From Pseudomonas fluorescens (GTDB lineage Bacteria > Pseudomonadota > Gammaproteobacteria > Pseudomonadales > Pseudomonadaceae), in NCBI RefSeq assembly GCF_000968015.1, contig NZ_LACH01000073.1, positions 1-64,000 on the forward strand: 64,000 nt of DNA. Direction: 5' to 3'. Under the pieces are notes generated by a model that did not search any database, was not told where the DNA came from, and was given only the letters and a program-made list of their open reading frames with translations. The first letter of the stretch is position 1; each line of letters starts with the position of its first letter. Positions 59,366 through 64,000 of the stretch are shown here, one piece after another. Made by a program: the position numbers and the translations under genes.

Positions 59366-61315
59366 ATGCGGCTGTACCTCTGTGAAAAACCTTCCCAGGC
59401 CAAAGACATTGCGGCCGTCCTCGGCGCCAGGCGTCGTGGCGACGGCTGCTGGCTGGGAACGGACGTCACGGTGACCTGGTGCATCGGCCATCTGCTGGAA
59501 ACCGCGCCGCCGGACGCCTATGACGCGCGTTACAAGCGCTGGGTGCTGGCGGATCTGCCGATCATTCCAGAGAAATGGAAGATGACCGTCAAACCGCGCA
59601 CGGCCAGCCAGTACAAAGCGGTCAAGCGGCTGCTTGGCGAGGCCACGGAACTGGTGATCGCCACCGACGCCGACCGTGAGGGCGAGATGATCGCCCGGGA
59701 ACTGGTGGAGCATTGCCGTTATCGCGGGCCGATCCAGCGGCTATGGCTGTCGGCGCTGGACGATGCATCGATCCGCAAGGCGCTGGCAGCCCTGAAGCCG
59801 GGGGCCGAGACCTTCAGCCTTTACCATTCGGCACTCGGGCGGTCGCGGGCCGATTGGTTGATCGGGATGAACATGAGTCGGCTGTTCACGCTGTTGGGGC
59901 GTCAGTCCGGTTATCAGGGTGTATTGCCGGTCGGTCGGGTGCAAACGCCGACCCTGCGCCTGGTGGTGGATCGCGACCGCAGCATCGCCGATTTCGTGCC
60001 GGTCGCCTATTGGGCTATCGATGTGCAACTGCTGCACGACGGCACCACGTTCACCGCCCAGTGGCGTGCGGCCTCCGAGGTTTGCGACGATCAGGATCGC
60101 TGCCTGAATCAGGCGTTGGCGCAAAAGGCAGCGGCAGCCATTGGCAGTGCGGCGAGTGCCCGGGTAATCAAACTGCGTACCGAGCGGATGCGCGAAGTGG
60201 CACCCCTGCCCTTCGATCTGGGCACCTTGCAGGAAGTCTGCTCCAAGAAGCTGGGGCTTGGCGCCCAGGAAACCCTCGACATCGCCCAGGCCCTGTACGA
60301 AACCCACAAGGTCATCACCTATCCCCGCAGTGACTGCGGTTATCTGCCCGTGAGTCAGCACAGCGAAGCACCGGGCATTCTGGGCGCGCTGAGGCAGGCT
60401 GATCCGACGCTGAACGCCTTGAACGATTTCCTGGAGCCTCAGCGCCGCTCACGGGCCTGGAACGATGCCAAGGTCAGCGCTCACCACGGCATCATCCCCA
60501 CGGCCGCCGCGAAAAACCTCGAGCGTCTGGTGGGCAAACAGCGGGCGGTCTACACACTCATCCGCGCGCGTTATCTGGCGCAGTTTCTGCCCAACCATGA
60601 ATACGACCGGACCCAGGCCGACTTCGACTGCGCCGGCGAAGCCTTGCGTGCCGTCGGCAAGCAGATCGTCGAACCCGGCTGGAAACGCGCCCTGCCCGAG
60701 GCCCTCGCCCCGGCCAAGGGCCGCGAAGCACCGGCGCCGCAAACGCTGCCGGCATTGGCCGAAGGACGTGACTGTGCGGTGGCCGACGTCAAGCTCAAGG
60801 ACCTCTGGACGCAACCACCCAAACCGTTCACCGAAGGCGATCTGATCAAGGCGATGAAGAACGTCGCCAAACTGGTGGAAGATCCCCTGCTCAAACAGAA
60901 ACTCAAGGACACCACCGGCATTGGCACTGAAGCCACCCGCGCCTCGATCATCCAGGGCCTGCTCGACCGTGGTTATCTGATCAAGAACGGCAAGGCCCTG
61001 GCCGCCACCCCGGCCGCGTTCAGCCTGATCGATGCGGTGCCGCGTGCCATCGCCGACCCTGGGACCACGGCAATCTGGGAGCAGGCGCTGGACATGGTGC
61101 AGAGCGGCGAGATGAGCCTGGAAGAATTCGTCACCAAGCAAGCCGCTTGGATGAGCAAACAGGTCGCCCGTTGTGCCGGCCTCAGCCTGACCATCAGCGG
61201 ACCGGCAAGCCCCGCCGGGCGCGGTGCCACGCCATGGAAAAACAAACGCAAACCCGCCAAACGCAAGCCCTCGACCGGCACTAAACGCGCGGCAAAGCCG
61301 GCGAGCAAGGCTTGA
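59366..61315 (+). CDS. topB: DNA topoisomerase III
   Basis: 649 residues starting MRLYLCEKPSQAKDIAAVLG, the TopB opening. Toprim acidic DADREGEM (about 97-104), catalytic tyrosine Y319 in VITYPRSDCGYLP and the type IA core (VGRVQTPTLRLVVDRDR) are present. The C-terminus ends in a basic lysine-rich tail for DNA binding. It unlinks precatenanes and recombination intermediates. Length near E. coli TopB (653). Confidence 0.93.
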   Translation: MRLYLCEKPSQAKDIAAVLGARRRGDGCWLGTDVTVTWCIGHLLETAPPDAYDARYKRWVLADLPIIPEKWKMTVKPRTASQYKAVKRLLGEATELVIATDADREGEMIARELVEHCRYRGPIQRLWLSALDDASIRKALAALKPGAETFSLYHSALGRSRADWLIGMNMSRLFTLLGRQSGYQGVLPVGRVQTPTLRLVVDRDRSIADFVPVAYWAIDVQLLHDGTTFTAQWRAASEVCDDQDRCLNQALAQKAAAAIGSAASARVIKLRTERMREVAPLPFDLGTLQEVCSKKLGLGAQETLDIAQALYETHKVITYPRSDCGYLPVSQHSEAPGILGALRQADPTLNALNDFLEPQRRSRAWNDAKVSAHHGIIPTAAAKNLERLVGKQRAVYTLIRARYLAQFLPNHEYDRTQADFDCAGEALRAVGKQIVEPGWKRALPEALAPAKGREAPAPQTLPALAEGRDCAVADVKLKDLWTQPPKPFTEGDLIKAMKNVAKLVEDPLLKQKLKDTTGIGTEATRASIIQGLLDRGYLIKNGKALAATPAAFSLIDAVPRAIADPGTTAIWEQALDMVQSGEMSLEEFVTKQAAWMSKQVARCAGLSLTISGPASPAGRGATPWKNKRKPAKRKPSTGTKRAAKPASKA

Positions 61316-61393
61316 GGGCACTTCGAGCGGGCCAAAAGGGTCTAGTGTTCTTCAAGCCCAACGACAGCCCCATTTTCTGAAAAGGCATCGACC

Positions 61394-62023
61394 ATGATTA
61401 TCGTGCATCACCTGAACAACTCCCGTTCCCAGCGGATTCTCTGGTTGCTGGAAGAACTGGCCATCCCTTACGAGCTGAAATGCTATCAGCGCGACCCGAA
61501 GACCAACCTGGCACCGCCGGAACTGAAAGCTATCAATGCCCTGGGTAAATCACCGGTCATCGAAGACGGCGCGCAAAAGCTGATCGAGTCCTCCGCGATC
61601 ATCGACTACCTGATTCGCCGCCATGGCGACGGTCGCCTGCAACCCGATCCGTCCACCCCTGCCTATGATGAATACGTGCAGTGGCTGCATTTCGCCGAAG
61701 GCTCGGCGATGTTGCCGCTGATGTTGAACCTGTACGTGGGGCGTCTCGGTGAGGCCGGCGCGCCGTTGCATCCGCGGATCAATTCGGAGGTGGCCAACTA
61801 CCTGGGTTACCTCGATACCGCTCTGAGCCAGTCCGATTACCTGCTGGGCGATGCGTTCAGCGCCGCCGACATCCAGATGAGTTTTATCGGTGAGATCGCC
61901 AGAGCCCAAGGCAAGCTCGGCAACTATCCTCATATTGCGGCCTGGGTTGAACGCTTTCAGGCTCGCCCGGCCTATCAAGCCGCACTGAAAAAAGGCGGGA
62001 AATACGATTTCGCCCCCCACTGA
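61394..62023 (+). CDS. glutathione S-transferase
   Basis: 209 residues. Thioredoxin-fold N-terminus (HHLNNSRSQRILWLLEELAIPYELKCYQRD, with NALGKSPVIEDG and the ESSAIIDYL glutathione-binding loop) and a helical C-terminal domain (about 90-209). Serine in NNSRSQ is the probable active residue. A detoxification enzyme; substrate not known. Confidence 0.9.
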   Translation: MIIVHHLNNSRSQRILWLLEELAIPYELKCYQRDPKTNLAPPELKAINALGKSPVIEDGAQKLIESSAIIDYLIRRHGDGRLQPDPSTPAYDEYVQWLHFAEGSAMLPLMLNLYVGRLGEAGAPLHPRINSEVANYLGYLDTALSQSDYLLGDAFSAADIQMSFIGEIARAQGKLGNYPHIAAWVERFQARPAYQAALKKGGKYDFAPH

Positions 62024-62071
62024 GTGATCACGCCCGGGCCAGGGATGGCCTGCACCTCAGGAGCTAACAAC

Positions 62072-62575
62072 ATGCCCTTGATCGAACTGCACGCCGCCCA
62101 GCGCGACGAACTGGAAACGATTGAAAACCTGATGCAGTTCTATATGTACGACTTCAGCGAGTGGCTGCCGCTGAAGCTCGGTGAGCATGGCTTCTTCAAC
62201 GCTCAGCCCAAACCGGGTTACTGGCGAAAACCCGCAACCAGGCCGTTTCTGATCAAGGTCGACGGTGAATTGGCCGGCTTCGTGACGGTGGATGATGAAA
62301 CCCACCTTCACGGCGCCGAGTACAACATCGGCTACTTTTTTGTCAGTCGACGCTTTCGTGGCCAAGGCGTCGCGAAGTTTGTCGTTTCTACCCTCTTGAG
62401 CCGGTTCCCCGGTCAATGGCAAATTTTCCACCTCGACGCGAATCAGCCTGCGCGACGGTTCTGGGCCCGAGTCTTGGCCGATCTCTCCCATGGCGAGTTC
62501 ACCCTGCATCAGCTGCCGGTAGACGGTTATCCCTGCACCGTTTACCGATTCCAGACGTCGTTGCCATCGTCCTGA
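62072..62575 (+). CDS. GNAT family N-acetyltransferase
   Basis: 167 residues starting MPLIELHAAQRDELE behind AGGAG. The acetyl-CoA loop FVSRRFRGQGVAKFVVSTLL (R-x-x-G-x-G/A) and the later FHLDANQPARRFWARVL region are typical of GNATs. Substrate unknown. It lies 48 bp downstream of the GST gene, in the same direction. Confidence 0.88.
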   Translation: MPLIELHAAQRDELETIENLMQFYMYDFSEWLPLKLGEHGFFNAQPKPGYWRKPATRPFLIKVDGELAGFVTVDDETHLHGAEYNIGYFFVSRRFRGQGVAKFVVSTLLSRFPGQWQIFHLDANQPARRFWARVLADLSHGEFTLHQLPVDGYPCTVYRFQTSLPSS

Positions 62576-63095
62576 CTGGCGCTTTCCCATTCCGCTTTTT
62601 AATTCCAAACGACTTTGTCCGACAATATGTAGTGACCAAAAATAATCACTACAAAACCGTTGACGCCTCCGATTTGCCCTTGCATGATGCAGACGTCTCC
62701 CCGATCGGGAGTACAGGCAACACGTTTGAGCAAGCTCGTCTGACCGCCGAGCTGTTTTTCCCGGATACACGCTGCCCACAAGGCAGATTGAAGAAGCTGA
62801 CCTGGCCTGAACGTCCAGTACAAGGACGAGAAGCGCTGGCGATCAATCCTCATGAAGCTTGTGGTCGACCCTGAAAACGTCGGCAGTGGCCTGAAGGTTT
62901 TCGCTGCTTCTCCTCGTTGTGACGCTATTGCGTAGCAGTTATTCAACACGACTACATGCAACAGACGCGGAACCCCGTCAATTTGGCGGCCGACCGCTGA
63001 CGTCCTGGTTTCGGTGCCAGGGATCAACTAACCGATGGGCTACCTGTATTAGCGAATCAACTTTGAAAGATCACCAAATGGTCAAGGGGCTTACT
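62576..63095. other. no confident gene
   Basis: About 520 bp between the acetyltransferase and the small gene at 63096. Open frames exist on both strands (for example 62599-63027 minus) but lack ribosome sites, family resemblance and consistent codon use. No strong hairpin was seen. It may contain decayed gene sequence. Confidence 0.45.
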
Positions 63096-63425
63096 ATGAA
63101 TCTGAACAATCAACCCACTATCGATGAACTGGCTCGTATCTTCGCTGCGCAAAAAGACAGCCATGACAGCCATATTCTGTGGATCAGCAAATCGGGCCAG
63201 GTGCATATCGACTGCCTGTCGACGCACGCTGATGAAGCGGAGTTCGACAAGAACAACCAGAACCTGCTGGCCCGACTGAAGATGTACCGTCGCGGCCAAG
63301 GCTATGTCGGCAAGAAAGCCGCCGCTGACAAGGACTTCATCGGTAATGTTCTGCAAACGCTGAAACAGGCGTGGGCCTCGATGCAGAACCAGAACGAAGT
63401 TCGAGTGATTGACCGGTTCTACTGA
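63096..63425 (+). CDS. hypothetical protein
   Basis: 109 residues starting MNLNNQPTIDELARIFAAQK; AAGGGG lies upstream of ATG 63096. A compact, soluble alpha/beta protein (LWISKSGQVHIDCLSTHADE, then a basic helix RLKMYRRGQGYVGKKAAADK). No family recognised. Followed by a strong terminator, so a single-gene unit. An in-frame ATG at 63078 is possible. Confidence 0.75.
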   Translation: MNLNNQPTIDELARIFAAQKDSHDSHILWISKSGQVHIDCLSTHADEAEFDKNNQNLLARLKMYRRGQGYVGKKAAADKDFIGNVLQTLKQAWASMQNQNEVRVIDRFY

Positions 63426-63444
63426 TTCCTCCACACCCATCCAT

Positions 63445-63484
63445 AAAAAGGCCCCGCTCGTCACATCGAGCGGGGCCTTTTTGT
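63445..63484 (+). terminator. rho-independent terminator
   Basis: AAAAAGGCCCCGCTCG-TCACAT-CGAGCGGGGCCTTTTT: a 16-bp stem with A-run and T-run, active in both directions. Confidence 0.93.
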
Positions 63485-63548
63485 TTGTCTCGTACGCACC
63501 AAACAACGCTATTGTTAACCGTGTGCACTGGATCAATGGAGGTTTGTG

Positions 63549-63851
63549 ATGAACATACAACTGACAGGCTTGCTGTTGCTCGTAATGGCCAGTGCTGCCC
63601 ATGCAAACAGCATCATCGGCGTTCCGTTGTTCGATGCGGACTGCCCCGGCAAAATCATCGTCCACGCGGATCAGGACGGGCCGGTATTGATCAACAGCAA
63701 GGAAGCCGAGACCAAATCCATTGACGATCGCCGTTTCGAAGCCAAGGGTTCGGGCGTCGTCATCTCGATCCTCCTCGCCGATGACGACACGGTCACGGTG
63801 TCCTCCACGGGCAAGGCGCCTAATGGTGTGTGCCAATTAATAGAAGACTGA
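63549..63851 (+). CDS. small secreted protein
   Basis: 100 residues starting MNIQLTGLLLLVMASAAHAN; GGAGG lies before ATG 63549. A signal peptide with a cleavage site after AHA (about residue 19) leads to an 80-residue beta-rich domain with two cysteines (C33 and C96) that could pair. Periplasmic or exported, function unknown. Its end overlaps a convergent LysR gene by 15 bp. Confidence 0.78.
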   Translation: MNIQLTGLLLLVMASAAHANSIIGVPLFDADCPGKIIVHADQDGPVLINSKEAETKSIDDRRFEAKGSGVVISILLADDDTVTVSSTGKAPNGVCQLIED

Positions 63852-64000
63852 TGCCGTCGGCTCTCCTCCCGCCGCCCCCAACACCAGTTCCATAAAAGCC
63901 ACCGACGCGGCGCTGTGATAGTTGTTTTTACGTCGAAGCAGTGCGGCCCCTCGTTTGGGCGACTCCCCCAACAACGGGATTTTGCGCAACGCGCGGTCCT
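63837..64000 (-). CDS. LysR-type regulator, C-terminal fragment
   Basis: The last 54 residues of a gene continuing beyond the window. RALRKIPLLGESPKRGAALL then RRKNNYHSAASVAFMELV is typical of the C-terminus of LysR effector domains. The stop at 63837 lies inside the convergent secreted-protein gene. Confidence 0.7.
   Translation of the reverse strand, partial: DRALRKIPLLGESPKRGAALLRRKNNYHSAASVAFMELVLGAAGGEPTASVFY

Noticed and set aside
62599..63027. 142-residue minus-strand frame
   Set aside because: No ribosome site or family; overlaps other open frames with equal claim. Reported as a stretch without a confident gene.
1..64000. CRISPR array
   Set aside because: No regularly spaced direct repeats were found. 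The repeats present are REPs, promoter motifs, RNA leaders and one tandem coding duplication.
1..64000. tRNA or rRNA genes
   Set aside because: No cloverleaf-like sequence with a CCA-proximal GGTTCRA arm or rRNA sequence was recognised by eye.

Overview
The window is a stretch of a Pseudomonas chromosome, probably of the P. fluorescens group. The evidence is the GC-rich host genes with Pseudomonas-type products and the many REP/REPIN palindromes built on GGAGCGAGCTTGCTCGCG. This host is interrupted by one intact-looking Mu-like transposable prophage.

Prophage (220-48320). Both ends start with TG read inward, both carry repeats resembling GAGATAAATCC at 11 and 34 bp from the tip, and the element is flanked by a 6-bp direct repeat, CCCATG. 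The layout is of the BcepMu type. A leftward early operon (5710 to 346) encodes a gp16-like DNA-binding protein, a small HTH protein, a MuA-type transposase, a MuB-type ATPase and a Mor/C-type activator. A divergent repressor sits at 5833. The late genes run rightward: lysis and packaging (8122-14475), protease/scaffold, decoration, capsid, sheath and tube (24736-30234), tail assembly, tape measure, hub and spike (36544-42599), then baseplate wedge, fibre, Com and a C5 DNA methyltransferase (44092-48182).

The late region is cut into four transcription blocks. Each block is preceded by the same 18-bp promoter-like motif (TAAAYYYGATTAAAAGCC) and, immediately upstream of it, a block of accessory genes. 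Cargo 1 (6269-8012) has two membrane proteins and a protein with a RHIM-like amyloid motif. Cargo 2 (14578-24604) has three RES-domain genes (one with its Xre/ParS antitoxin), a DUF6124 gene, a putAbiC-like protein, an Mrr-like nuclease and a pyocin-type nuclease with immunity gene. Cargo 3 (30496-36409) has a leftward HEPN / phospholipase-D nuclease / small-protein cluster, another DUF6124 gene and three small leftward genes. Cargo 4 (42596-43981) has a cyclase-like protein and a zinc-ribbon protein. A structured RNA leader with compensatory stem changes occurs three times, in cargos 2 and 3, twice directly upstream of DUF6124 genes.

Host DNA. To the left there are only 219 bp with a palindromic repeat. 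The prophage has inserted at the start codon of an AlkC-like DNA alkylation repair gene (48324). To its right follow a DUF4287 gene, a secreted CBM20 protein, a LysR regulator divergent from a GMC oxidoreductase and an MHS-type transporter, lldD, a DUF427 gene, a papain-like/lipase fusion, topB, a glutathione S-transferase, a GNAT acetyltransferase, two small genes and the C-terminus of another LysR regulator at the window edge.
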